Assembly (NCBI GenBank): GCA_016789725.1
Contig: JAEUQN010000025.1
Coordinates: 1 to 55,382 of the forward strand
Direction of reading: 5' to 3'
Length of the DNA: 55,382 nucleotides
From: Blastocatellia bacterium
Lineage (GTDB): Bacteria; Acidobacteriota; Blastocatellia; RBC074
A program made the translations under genes and the position numbers. Below the pieces are notes generated by a model. The model saw only the letters and a list, made by a program, of their open reading frames with translations, did not search any database and was not told where the DNA came from. Positions 37,089 through 44,961 of the stretch are shown piece by piece. Each line of letters opens with the position of its first letter. Positions within the stretch are counted from its first letter, which is position 1.

Positions 37089-38834
37089 ATGCACTCAGAA
37101 TTTGATCTAATCATCCGCGGCGGCCTCATCGCAGACGGAAGCGGCGCAGAACCGCGCATCGCCGATGTTGCGATCAACGGCGAAACCATAGCCGCCGTCG
37201 GCAACATCGCCGCGCACGGACGGCACGAAATTGATGCGCACGGCAAACTCGTCACGCCCGGTTTTGTGGACATTCACACGCATTATGATGGGCAAGTGAC
37301 ATGGGAAAATCGGTTGGTTCCGTCTTCATCGCACGGCGTGACGACGGTTGTGATGGGCAATTGCGGCGTCGGTTTTGCGCCCTGTCGCCCTGATCAACGC
37401 GAGCTGCTGATTCGCCTGATGGAAGGCGTCGAAGACATTCCGCATCCTGTGTTGGTAGACGGTTTGCCGTGGACGTGGGAAACCTATCCTGAGTATTTGA
37501 ATTACCTCGCCGGGCGTCAGTATGACATGGACATTTGCGGCTATCTTCCGCACGCCGCCGTGCGTGTGTATGTGATGGGACAGCGCGGCGCGGATCGTGA
37601 GCCTGCGACGGAGGCGGATTTGGCGGCAATGGCGCGCATCGTGCGTGAAGCGATGGACGCAGGTGCGATGGGCATTTCGACTTCACGTACGTGGTTTCAT
37701 CGTTCCAGCGACGGGCATTTGACGCCGGGTTATCAGGCAGCGGAAACGGAACTGCTGACGCTCGCGCGCGAGTTGCAAGCCGCTGGTAAAGGCGTGATCG
37801 AATTGGTCACAGATTATGAAGACGGCAATGCGTTTGGAATGATGCGACGTTTGGCGGAACAGTCGGGGCGACCGCTGTTGTTTTCGTTGCTCGAAGGCGA
37901 ATACGGCCCGATGACGATGGAATGGCGCGCGTTGTTAGACCAAGTTGCGGCGGCCAATGCGGAGGGCGTTTCGATTAAAGCGCAGGTGTTGGCGCGCGCG
38001 ATTGGCGTGATCCTCGGATACGAATTGACGCTCAATCCATTTTGCACGTCGGAGACATACAAAGAGCTTGCGGACTTGCCTGTGCCGGAGCGCATTCAGC
38101 GATTGCATCAACGGGAAATTCGCACGCGCATTCTGGCCGAAACGACTGCGCCAAATCCGGCGATTGCCTTGAGCCGTTTGGTACGCAACTTCGGCTCGAT
38201 GTTTATTCTCGGCGACCCGCCCAATTACGAGCAGCCGTTTGAGCAAAGCATCGCCACGCGCGCGGAACGTTTGGGGGTGACGCCGGAAGCGTTGGCGTAT
38301 GATTTGTTGCTCGAAAACGAAGGCCGCAACACGCTGTACACGACGTTGTGCAATTATGCGGGCGGCAATCTGGAAACATCGCTGGCGATGATGCAGCATC
38401 CATCAACCGTGCTGGGCTTGGGCGATGGCGGCGCGCATTGCGGGACGATTTGCGACGGCAGTTACCCAACATTTATGTTGACGTATTGGGTGCGGGATCG
38501 GCGCGGCGAACGACTTTCATTACCCGCCGTCGTCAAGATGCTCAGTCACGACACAGCACAGGCGATTGGCTTGCAGGATCGAGGTTTGCTACAACCCGGC
38601 TATCGCGCGGATGTGAATGTGATTGATTTTGATCACCTGCATCTGCACGCGCCGGAAGTGACGTATGATCTACCGAGCGGCGGTCGTCGTTTGGTGCAAC
38701 GCGCAGAAGGCTACGCGGCGACCATTGTGCGTGGCGAGATTGTGTATCAGGATGGCGAGGCCACCGGCACTTTGCCCGGTCGGTTGGTTCGTGGGCCTCG
38801 AACACGCGAAAGTAAAATCCCGGCTGCAATCTGA
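37089..38834 (+). CDS. D-aminoacylase-like amidohydrolase (family 3)
   Basis: 581 residues from ATG 37089; an in-frame TTG at 37065 is less likely. Metal-binding motif VDIHTHYDGQ (His63, His65), then GVTTVVMGNCGVGFAPC, DAGAMGISTSR and LGLGDGGAHCG with the late Asp ligand identify N-acyl-D-amino-acid deacylase relatives. C-terminal beta-sandwich residues (GYRADVNVIDFD) complete the amidohydrolase fold. It probably hydrolyses an amide or cyclic imide, in keeping with the catabolic run upstream. No signal peptide. Confidence 0.9.
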   Translation: MHSEFDLIIRGGLIADGSGAEPRIADVAINGETIAAVGNIAAHGRHEIDAHGKLVTPGFVDIHTHYDGQVTWENRLVPSSSHGVTTVVMGNCGVGFAPCRPDQRELLIRLMEGVEDIPHPVLVDGLPWTWETYPEYLNYLAGRQYDMDICGYLPHAAVRVYVMGQRGADREPATEADLAAMARIVREAMDAGAMGISTSRTWFHRSSDGHLTPGYQAAETELLTLARELQAAGKGVIELVTDYEDGNAFGMMRRLAEQSGRPLLFSLLEGEYGPMTMEWRALLDQVAAANAEGVSIKAQVLARAIGVILGYELTLNPFCTSETYKELADLPVPERIQRLHQREIRTRILAETTAPNPAIALSRLVRNFGSMFILGDPPNYEQPFEQSIATRAERLGVTPEALAYDLLLENEGRNTLYTTLCNYAGGNLETSLAMMQHPSTVLGLGDGGAHCGTICDGSYPTFMLTYWVRDRRGERLSLPAVVKMLSHDTAQAIGLQDRGLLQPGYRADVNVIDFDHLHLHAPEVTYDLPSGGRRLVQRAEGYAATIVRGEIVYQDGEATGTLPGRLVRGPRTRESKIPAAI

Positions 38835-38885
38835 TCTGCGCTGACTGATCGTAGTATCTGGTGACTATTTCCAAAGGAGACATGC

Positions 38886-40040
38886 ATGAAAAATTGGATG
38901 TATGCACTGCTACGCGGACTATGCCTGGTCTGTAGCGTGCAAGCTGTCGAAACCAAACGCGCGGTCGTGATTTATGAAGATAAGGCGAGCGAGGTACAAG
39001 CATATACTTCGTTAAGCACGAAGCCCGACGATCTGTGGATCACCTTGGCCGATCTCAAACGTGCGACGGGTTTCGTCAACAAACCGCAAGGCGTTTGCCG
39101 CGCTGAACTCTGCTTCCCGCTGCCGAAAAAACGCCGCACCGAATTTCTGCAAACCCAAAGCAAAACGACGTGGTTCAATTTGACGGAGTTTGCGCGTTTG
39201 CTAAAACAGCCCGTTGCGCGCGATGACGAACGGGCGGCGTGGTATTTTGGCCCGCGCCCGGAGGTGCAAAACAGCTTCACCAAATCGCTCGCCGCGCCGA
39301 ATTTCACGCTGCCGGATATGAACGGCAAGCAGCATTCGCTGCGGCAATTTCGCGGCAAAAAAGTGTTGCTGCTTACATGGGCTTCGTGGTGAGGGTGTCG
39401 CTTTGATCTGCCTGGATGGCAGAAATTGTACAGCGAATTGAAGAGCCAGAATTTCGAGATTATTTCTGTTGCACAGGACACGGGCGGCGTCAAAGATGCA
39501 GGCCAATGGATCGAAGCCGCCAAGCCTGAATACACGGTGCTCATTGACACGCAGCACCTCGTCACGCGGTTGTACGATATGGTCAATGTGCCGACCGCCG
39601 TTTGGATCAATGAACAAGGCCGCATCGTGCGTCCGAACGAAGTCGCGTATGTGGACAATCGCTTCAAACCGTTGCACAGGCTCGAAGCCGAAGAGTATCT
39701 GGCGGCGCTGCGCGATTGGGTGGCGAAGGGTGAGAAAAGCACGTTTGCGCTGAGCGAATCGGAATTGAAGCAACGCCTTGCACCGCAAAATCCCGATTGG
39801 GCATTGGCGGCGGCGGAATTTGGTCTGGCGGAGTATTTGTATCGTCAGGGCCAGAGCGCGGCTTCGATTAAGCATTACAAAGAAGCGCAACGGCTGAATC
39901 CAGAGAACTGGAATTACAAACGTCAGGCGTGGGCGCTCACCGATGCTGAGCGTGAGTACGGCACGAACTTTACGAAAGAAGTGCAGAAGTTGAATGGCAA
40001 GCCCTACTACGCCCCACGTCGTTTGCCGGATAAGAAATAA
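38886..40040 (+). CDS. Redoxin-domain selenoprotein with in-frame TGA (predicted Sec169)
   Basis: One frame of 384 codons from ATG 38886 (AAGGAG 6 bases upstream) to 40040, interrupted only by TGA at 39390-39392. The TGA falls exactly where a TlpA/ResA-type thioredoxin has its first active-site Cys: LTWASW-U-GCRFDLPGWQKLY, i.e. a U-G-C motif with Cys171 as partner. A signal peptide (1-20), an N-terminal domain (25-130), redoxin entry SLAAPNFTLPDMNGK, cis-Pro loop NVPTAVW and a C-terminal TPR-like pair of helices (AAAEFGLAEYLYRQGQSAASIKHYKEAQRLNP) are seen. A SECIS-like hairpin follows the TGA. Likely an extracytoplasmic thiol/selenol oxidoreductase or peroxidase, next to a copper and heme-protein locus. 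A plain nonsense mutation is the alternative. Confidence 0.82.
39398..39436 (+). promoter_or_regulatory. Bacterial SECIS-like hairpin
   Basis: Lower stem TCGCT (39398-39402) pairs with AGCGA (39432-39436). Upper stem TCTGCC (39407-39412) pairs with GGCAGA (39418-39423), with apical loop TGGAT. The loop begins 20 bases after the TGA and has G at its second position, both within the accepted range for bacterial SECIS elements. It would be bound by SelB for Sec insertion. Confidence 0.7.
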
Positions 40041-40075
40041 TCGCGCCTTCTGCTTGTTTTGTTTGTCCTCGGAAC

Positions 40076-40124
40076 GTCCGCCGCTCTTCAAGTCTGTTCA
40101 GATTGAATCGCGGCGGGCTTTTTT
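40076..40124 (+). terminator. Rho-independent terminator after the selenoprotein gene
   Basis: GTCCGCCGC (40076-40084) pairs with GCGGCGGGC (40110-40118), one G-T wobble, and is followed directly by six T (40119-40124). Confidence 0.8.
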
Positions 40125-40177
40125 CGTCGGTGCTTTACATCCACTGTGAGAAATGGAATGCTATCGGTGATCGTTTT

Positions 40178-40597
40178 ATGCAAGTACTACGACACATCTG
40201 GAAACAAGCGCCCGCGCTGATTTTGTTGTTGCTGTTTCTCAGCGGTTGGCTGGCTGTGCCTTTGACGCTGGCGGCACCGGAACCGATTATTTGCGGGATG
40301 GTGTGTTGCGAAGAAAGTGGCGAGTGTTGCTGTTTTGTTTCGCGGCAAGCACATCATCACGAAGATGGCGATACGGACGAAGAGGCACAGCTCATCGCCT
40401 TTCGCCAAGGCTGTCAGTCGAATTGCACGACACCGCCATCCGTCAGCTCGCATACTTTCCAACCCAAAACTCTTCCTTCCTTATTGCGACTGGAATTGAT
40501 CGCGCCGGATGAACCGCTTGCGCCTCAATGGCTCCATCCAGATCAGTTGGAACTGGGCCGCAATTCGGCCCCTCGCGCCCCTCCGATTTTCTCCTGA
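40178..40597 (+). CDS. Small exported Cys/His-rich protein of unknown function
   Basis: 139 residues from ATG 40178; an upstream in-frame start at 40103 lies just past a terminator and is less likely. A hydrophobic segment (ALILLLLFLSGWLAVPLTLA) acts as signal or anchor. Just after it is a dense cysteine cluster CGMVCCEESGECCC (39-52), then HHHEDGDTDEE (59-69) and a CxxxC pair (79, 83). This looks like a metal-binding peptide, and it precedes a CusF-like copper protein gene. I do not recognise the family. The C terminus is proline-rich and low in complexity. Confidence 0.6.
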   Translation: MQVLRHIWKQAPALILLLLFLSGWLAVPLTLAAPEPIICGMVCCEESGECCCFVSRQAHHHEDGDTDEEAQLIAFRQGCQSNCTTPPSVSSHTFQPKTLPSLLRLELIAPDEPLAPQWLHPDQLELGRNSAPRAPPIFS

Positions 40598-40611
40598 CTC
40601 TTCTTCTCATT

Positions 40612-40625
40612 TTGCGTGAACGCAA
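40612..40625. promoter_or_regulatory. Palindrome upstream of copper-protein gene
   Basis: TTGCGT-GA-ACGCAA is a perfect 14-base palindrome in the 256-base gap before the CusF-like gene, a reasonable size and place for an operator. A second hairpin (CCGAGG 40774-40779, CCTCGG 40798-40803) lies nearer the gene. No regulator can be assigned. Confidence 0.3.
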
Positions 40626-40853
40626 TGGCGTAGATAAAAGGTTTCGTTTCTGAAAACCGCTTGTCTGTCGCACCGCGTTTGCTCGCAACATTGGTCGAAA
40701 CGCTTCATCACGAATGAGCTTTTTTCTCGGTAATCCTTTCGTCTCATGGTGATGAGTTCAGCGATGCGACCAGCCGAGGTGCGTCTCTTGGCACTCGCCT
40801 CGGACTTTTCAGGACAGCTTGTGTCATTGTGCTGAGCTGTCGAGGGGAGTGTT

Positions 40854-41213
40854 ATGAAAGTTCAATCATTATTGATGGGCTACAAAATGATGTTGGTTGT
40901 TTTTCTGCTGTTGGGCGTGAATACTTTAGCTTGCCGAACGGCTCTCTCTAAAAACGGTCCTGACATCAAGCACTACGAACTTCAAGGTCGCGTCGAGTTC
41001 GTAGATCAAAAAAATAGTGGCGTCACCGTCGCGCACGAAGACATTCCCGGCTTTATGCCTGCGATGACGATGCTCTTCAAAGTCAAAGACAAGGCTTCGC
41101 TCAGCGGCGTCAAGCTTGGGGATCAGATCAAGGCCATTGTGGCCTACGACCGCCAGACAAAGGAAACCTGGCTTCAGCAAATCGTCGTGGTCCAGAAAGC
41201 GGCGCACCGATGA
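40854..41213 (+). CDS. CusF-like periplasmic copper-binding protein
   Basis: 119 residues with an N-terminal hydrophobic segment ending in LAC, possibly a lipoprotein, although the lipobox is imperfect. The OB-fold core reads ELQGRVEFVDQKNSGVTVAHEDIPGFMPAMTMLFKVKD, with the PAMTM methionines and preceding His that bind Cu(I) in CusF-type domains. A similar domain is fused to the di-heme enzyme encoded at 44.4-44.7 kb, linking the two. GGGGAG lies just before the ATG. It probably chaperones copper in the periplasm. Confidence 0.88.
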   Translation: MKVQSLLMGYKMMLVVFLLLGVNTLACRTALSKNGPDIKHYELQGRVEFVDQKNSGVTVAHEDIPGFMPAMTMLFKVKDKASLSGVKLGDQIKAIVAYDRQTKETWLQQIVVVQKAAHR

Positions 41214-41251
41214 AAAAACAAGTGGCTACAATTTTACGGAGGAATCATTTT

Positions 41252-41878
41252 ATGAAGCACAACTATTTCAAATCAGGCATTGTCATTGCACTGCTGGCAG
41301 TGTTCAGTTTGCTCGCCATCCAGAGCGAAGCCTATCCGCCATTCGTGCGTCAATCGGCAAAATTCGGCGCGAAGGATTGCACGTTCTGCCACACCGAACC
41401 GCAAGGCGGAGAAGGTTGGAATGAGCGCGGCAAATGGTTGATGGCGGAAAAAACAAAACGCAATGCCGACAGTATCAACGTCGAATGGCTGAGCGAGTAT
41501 GACAGCAACGCGACTGCGGCTCCGGCCAATAAAACCGAAGACAAAGGCGACAAATGGGCGGAGTTGGAAAGCTACCACGAAATCATGTCGCAAACCTTTC
41601 ACCCGGCGGAAGAAGGCAATCTCAAACCGATTCGCAGTCAGGCCGGAGAATTAGCCGCACGCGCGCAAAAGTGGCTGGATTCCAAACCACCGCTGATGTA
41701 TGGCGTGCCATCCATCAAAGCCATTCTGGTCAAGCTCAATGCGGAATCGAAGGCGCTCGCCGAACTGGTCAACAAGAACGGCAGTGATGAAGACGTGAAG
41801 AAATCCATCACCGCTTTGCACGACCGCTTTCACGAAATCATCGGCGCTTGTCGCGTTGAGAAAGAGAAGAAAAAATGA
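41252..41878 (+). CDS. Periplasmic monoheme cytochrome with helical C-terminal domain
   Basis: 208 residues from ATG 41252, chosen because GGAGG lies 9 bases upstream and a signal peptide follows (FKSGIVIALLAVFSLLAIQSEA). An ATG at 41210 overlapping the CusF stop is the alternative. One heme site, CTFCH (43-47), is followed by PQGGEGWNERGKWLM. The C-terminal ~110 residues (SYHEIMSQTFHPAEEGNLKPIR ... ALHDRFHEIIGACR) are helical and similar in style to cytochrome c'-like bundles, but with no second CxxCH. Likely an electron carrier or metal-binding partner of the downstream di-heme system. Confidence 0.75.
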   Translation: MKHNYFKSGIVIALLAVFSLLAIQSEAYPPFVRQSAKFGAKDCTFCHTEPQGGEGWNERGKWLMAEKTKRNADSINVEWLSEYDSNATAAPANKTEDKGDKWAELESYHEIMSQTFHPAEEGNLKPIRSQAGELAARAQKWLDSKPPLMYGVPSIKAILVKLNAESKALAELVNKNGSDEDVKKSITALHDRFHEIIGACRVEKEKKK

Positions 41879-41894
41879 TTCAGGGGCGTGCGAA

Positions 41895-41988
41895 GTGTCC
41901 TTAGCCCGCGCGTGAGCAAGGGCTGCCTTAACGGCCACGACACCCGCCTGGCCGAAGCTGCCCTCCCTTACGGTTGGGCTACGGACAC
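41895..41988. repeat. REP-like dispersed element
   Basis: The end arms GTGTCCTTAGCCC (41895-41907) and GGGCTACGGACAC (41976-41988) are inverted with one mismatch. The left part AGCCCGCGCGTGAGCAAGG is one base different from the arm of the palindrome at 16078-16152. Inner segments can also pair. It lies just upstream of the cytochrome-MbnP gene. Confidence 0.7.
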
Positions 41989-42051
41989 TACGTCGCCTCC
42001 ATTTGAATTTGAACCGCTATTAGCGTCTACCATCCGTAACGAAAGGAAATC

Positions 42052-43338
42052 ATGCAAAACAAATACAGATTCGCCAAACTCGCGCTCATCGCTGCGTTGA
42101 TTCTCGGCGTTTGGGCCATCAACTTTGATTTCAGGGCGGCGGCACATGACGGCAAACAGCACGCACCAGCCGCCGCGAAAAAGCTGCGCAACCCGATTGC
42201 TCAGCCCACAGACGCCGACATCGCCAATGGCAAAGCGTTGTACGAACAGCATTGCGCCAAATGTCACGCCAAAGACGGCAAATCCCAAACACCAGCCGCG
42301 CAAATGATGAAGGCCAAGCCCGCCGATTTAACCGCGCATCACATGCACATGCTCACGGACGGCGAATTGTACTGGGTCACGACCAATGGCATTTTGAAAA
42401 GCGGCATGCCCGCGATGAAAACCAAAATGAGCGAACGCGAACGATGGCAAACGGTCGTGTATATGCGCAGTCTGATGGGCGGCATGAACACGGCAGTCAG
42501 CGGTTCGCAAGAAGTGATGCTGCGCTTCAAAGGAATGGTTGGTGACAAGCAATTCAATTGCGGCGAAAGCTACGAGGGCATCGGCACCACGAATTCCAAA
42601 ATCACACCGAGCGACTTTCGTTTGTACGTTCACAACGTTCGCTTGCTTGATGCGAGCGGCAAAGAAACGCCCGTCAAATTGGAGCAGGATGGCAAGTGGC
42701 AAGTGGACAACATTGCACTGCTTGATTTTGAAAACGGCTTCGGCCCGTGTGCGAATGGCACAGCGGACACTCACGATTTCATCAAGGGAACCGTACCCGT
42801 CGGCAAGTACACGGGCGTGAAGTTTTCGGTCGGCGTGCCGTTCGAGCGCAATCACGCTGACCCGGCGAAAGCGCCTTCGCCATTGAATCTGACGCAACTG
42901 TTTTGGGTCTGGAATTCGGGCTACAAGTTTGCCCGCATTGAAATGACGACGACAGGCTTGCCGCGCGGCTGGATGCTGCATTTGGGCAGCACGGGCTGTC
43001 AGCCCGGCGGCTCCGCGCAAACCTTGCCGACGAATTGCACCTTTGCCAATCGCGCCGAAATCGCGCTGACGAATTTTAATACCAGCAGCGATATCGTCGT
43101 GACGGATTTGAAGAAGTTGCTCGACGGTGCAAACGTAGATGTCAATCAACCGAAGACGCCGAGTGGTTGCATGTCCGGGCAAGGAGACAGCGATTGCGCG
43201 CCGTTGTTTGCGAATCTTGGATTAACGTTCGCTGGGAAACAATCCACCAGGCAACAATTTTTTGGCGTAGAGAAACATCCGCAAACGGCGAGCTTGGGTA
43301 AGGCTTCTTTGGGAAAATCGGAGGGCGCGCGGAAATAA
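42052..43338 (+). CDS. Cytochrome c-MbnP fusion (metallo-mystery pair four-Cys protein)
   Basis: 428 residues. A signal peptide (1-31) is followed by a cytochrome c domain with CAKCH (68-72) and axial Met candidates in KSGMPAMKTKM. From about 153 the protein is MbnP-like: VMLRFKGMVGDKQFNCGESYEGIG, DFRLYVHNVRLLD, ALLDFENGFGPC, GVPFERNH, LFWVWNSGYKFARIE. Cysteines of the four-Cys motif are 170, 233, 316 and 329. Trp285 and Trp287 are candidates for the residue that MbnH-type enzymes oxidise to kynurenine for copper binding. GAAAGGAAATC precedes ATG. After residue 395 a Lys/Ser-rich linker follows with slippery GGGAAAA at 43311, from which a -1 shift would continue into the di-heme frame. Confidence 0.87.
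   Translation: MQNKYRFAKLALIAALILGVWAINFDFRAAAHDGKQHAPAAAKKLRNPIAQPTDADIANGKALYEQHCAKCHAKDGKSQTPAAQMMKAKPADLTAHHMHMLTDGELYWVTTNGILKSGMPAMKTKMSERERWQTVVYMRSLMGGMNTAVSGSQEVMLRFKGMVGDKQFNCGESYEGIGTTNSKITPSDFRLYVHNVRLLDASGKETPVKLEQDGKWQVDNIALLDFENGFGPCANGTADTHDFIKGTVPVGKYTGVKFSVGVPFERNHADPAKAPSPLNLTQLFWVWNSGYKFARIEMTTTGLPRGWMLHLGSTGCQPGGSAQTLPTNCTFANRAEIALTNFNTSSDIVVTDLKKLLDGANVDVNQPKTPSGCMSGQGDSDCAPLFANLGLTFAGKQSTRQQFFGVEKHPQTASLGKASLGKSEGARK
43311..43317 (+). other. Candidate -1 slippery heptamer GGGAAAA joining MbnP and MbnH frames
   Basis: In the MbnP frame the bases read G GGA AAA, fitting X XXY YYZ. A -1 slip here continues as ATC GGA GGG and stays open into the di-heme enzyme, giving IGGRAEITANTAGEFQWDLP before the annotated start. 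The fused product would be about 874 residues. A missing base in the A-run is the alternative. Confidence 0.5.
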
Positions 43339-43347
43339 CCGCCAACA

Positions 43348-43380
43348 CTGCGGGCGAGTTCCAATGGGACTTGCCCGCAG
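43348..43380 (+). other. 15-bp hairpin over the start region of the di-heme gene
   Basis: Arms 43348-43362 and 43366-43380 pair over 15 positions (two G-T wobbles) with loop AAT. It lies 30 bases after the slippery heptamer and covers the only in-frame TTG (43371), so it would hide that codon from ribosomes. Confidence 0.65.
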
Positions 43381-44675
43381 GTTTCCCCGCGCCCAAAGTT
43401 TCTGGCGAAAACCCAATGACGCTGGCGAAAGTCGAACTGGGTCGCCATTTGTTTTACGACACGCGCCTTTCCGTGAACGGCAAACAATCGTGCGCTTCGT
43501 GTCACGACCAAGCCAAAGCCTTCACTGATGGAAAGGCGCGCGCGGAAGGCACGACGGGCGAAATTCATCCGCGCAGTTCGATGAGCATTGTCAACATCGC
43601 GTACACGCCTGTGCTGACGTGGGCGAATCCGAATATGAAGCAACTGGAACGCCAGGCGCTCGTGCCGATGTTTGGCGAGCATCCGGTTGAGCTTGGGTTG
43701 AGCGGCAAAGAAGCGGAAGTGCTGGCGAAGCTCAAGGCTGAACCGCGCTATCAAAAACTTTTTCCTGAGGCGTTTGGCGGCAACGTTGATCCATTCACGA
43801 TTGACAACGTGACCCGCGCGATTGCGGCGTTTGAGCGCATTTTGATTTCGGGCGATGCGCCGTATGACCGCTATTTGAATGGCGAAAAGACGGCGATTCC
43901 CGCGTCGGCCAAACGCGGCGAAAATCTGTTTTTCAGTGAACGGCTCGAATGCTTCCATTGTCACGGCGGCTTCAACTTTTCGCAGACAACCGATCACGTC
44001 GGCAAAGCCTTCGCCGAAATCGAATTTCACAACACGGGCTTGTACAACCTGGATGGCAAAGGCGCGTTTCCGAAAGATAATCCCGGCACGTTTGAAATCA
44101 CGCAGCGCGCCGAAGACATGGGCAAGTTCCGCGCGCCGACGTTGCGCAACATTGCGGTGACCGCGCCGTATATGCACGACGGCAGCCTCGCTACGCTCGA
44201 AGAAGTGCTGGATCATTACGCGGCGGGCGGGCGCACGATCAAAAACGGCGAATACAAAGGCGTTGGCAGCACGAATCCGAACAAGAGTTCGTTCGTCAAA
44301 GGCTTCACGCTGACGCCGCAGGAAAAGCGCGATGTGATTGCGTTTCTGAAATCATTGACGGATGAAAAGTTCCTGACGAACCAACGATTCGCCGACCCTT
44401 GGAAATCAACGCAAGCGGCAACGAATGCCACGCTCGAACGGCATCCGTTTCGCGGACGCATTGTGCGCATTGATGCGGACCTTCGACGTGTCACGGTTGC
44501 GCACGAAGCTGTGCCGGGACTGATGGGCGCGATGACAATGGGGTTTATGGTGAAGAATGTGGCGGAACTTGTCCCGCTCAAGCCCGGCGACTGGATCGTT
44601 GCTGAGTTGGTTTCCAATTTGGAAACCGGCGAAGCCTGGTTGGAACGGTTTCGTTTCCAACGCAAGAAACGATGA
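43371..44675 (+). CDS. MbnH-type di-heme cytochrome c peroxidase with C-terminal CusF-like domain
   Basis: 434 residues counted from TTG 43371, but homologous-looking sequence (TAGEFQWDLPAGFPAPK) continues upstream to at least 43347 without any ATG, GTG or signal peptide; the frame is open only from 43302. Heme sites are CASCH (41-45) and CFHCH (194-198), with YMHDGSLATLEEVLDHYA typical of MauG/MbnH-like enzymes. Residues from about 350 (RGRIVRIDADLRRVTVAHEAVPGLMGAMTM) form a CusF-like copper domain resembling the separate protein at 40854. MbnH enzymes oxidise a tryptophan of partner MbnP. Since hemes are attached in the periplasm, export must come from elsewhere, most simply from a -1 frameshift fusion with the upstream MbnP protein. 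Confidence 0.85.
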   Translation: MPAGFPAPKVSGENPMTLAKVELGRHLFYDTRLSVNGKQSCASCHDQAKAFTDGKARAEGTTGEIHPRSSMSIVNIAYTPVLTWANPNMKQLERQALVPMFGEHPVELGLSGKEAEVLAKLKAEPRYQKLFPEAFGGNVDPFTIDNVTRAIAAFERILISGDAPYDRYLNGEKTAIPASAKRGENLFFSERLECFHCHGGFNFSQTTDHVGKAFAEIEFHNTGLYNLDGKGAFPKDNPGTFEITQRAEDMGKFRAPTLRNIAVTAPYMHDGSLATLEEVLDHYAAGGRTIKNGEYKGVGSTNPNKSSFVKGFTLTPQEKRDVIAFLKSLTDEKFLTNQRFADPWKSTQAATNATLERHPFRGRIVRIDADLRRVTVAHEAVPGLMGAMTMGFMVKNVAELVPLKPGDWIVAELVSNLETGEAWLERFRFQRKKR

Positions 44676-44696
44676 CCACATCGCCAGGTTTCTGAG

Positions 44697-44961
44697 GTCG
44701 TACGCATTGGTATCTACACATGTCGAAGAAATGGTTTTTAGCTCTGAAAGAGCGCAATTCAATAGCCCCGCGCAGCGCGCTGGGGCCGGGAAACGTGTGA
44801 CGACAAGCCCTGCCAGGGCGAAATAACAACTATGACGCCCCTTCAGGGCTTGGCTTGATGATGGCCTTTACCCCGCGCGATGCGCGGGGCTATTGAATTT
44901 CGCCCCTTTGGGGCTGTAAATCGCCATCCAAGAACTTGTGTAGATACCAATGGGTCGTACG
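44697..44961. mobile_element. MITE-like element with nested inverted repeats
   Basis: Outer ends share a perfect 15-bp inverted word (ATTGGTATCTACACA at 44706-44720, inverted at 44937-44951) with GTCGTACG-like sequence outside each. Inner arms 44756-44773 and 44882-44899 are an 18-bp perfect inverted pair (AATTCAATAGCCCCGCGC). It carries no gene and no transposase. It fills most of the 452-base gap between the di-heme enzyme and the TonB receptor gene. Confidence 0.7.

Noticed and set aside
40774..40803. Second terminator before the CusF-like gene
   Set aside because: Stem of six base pairs with weak inner pairing and only four T's nearby; too weak to call beyond a note.
43371..43373. TTG as genuine start of the di-heme enzyme
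   Set aside because: Mature-like sequence extends upstream of it, it lies in the 3' arm of a 15-bp hairpin, and it gives no signal peptide for a heme protein that must be exported. Coordinates are kept only as the conservative frame limit.
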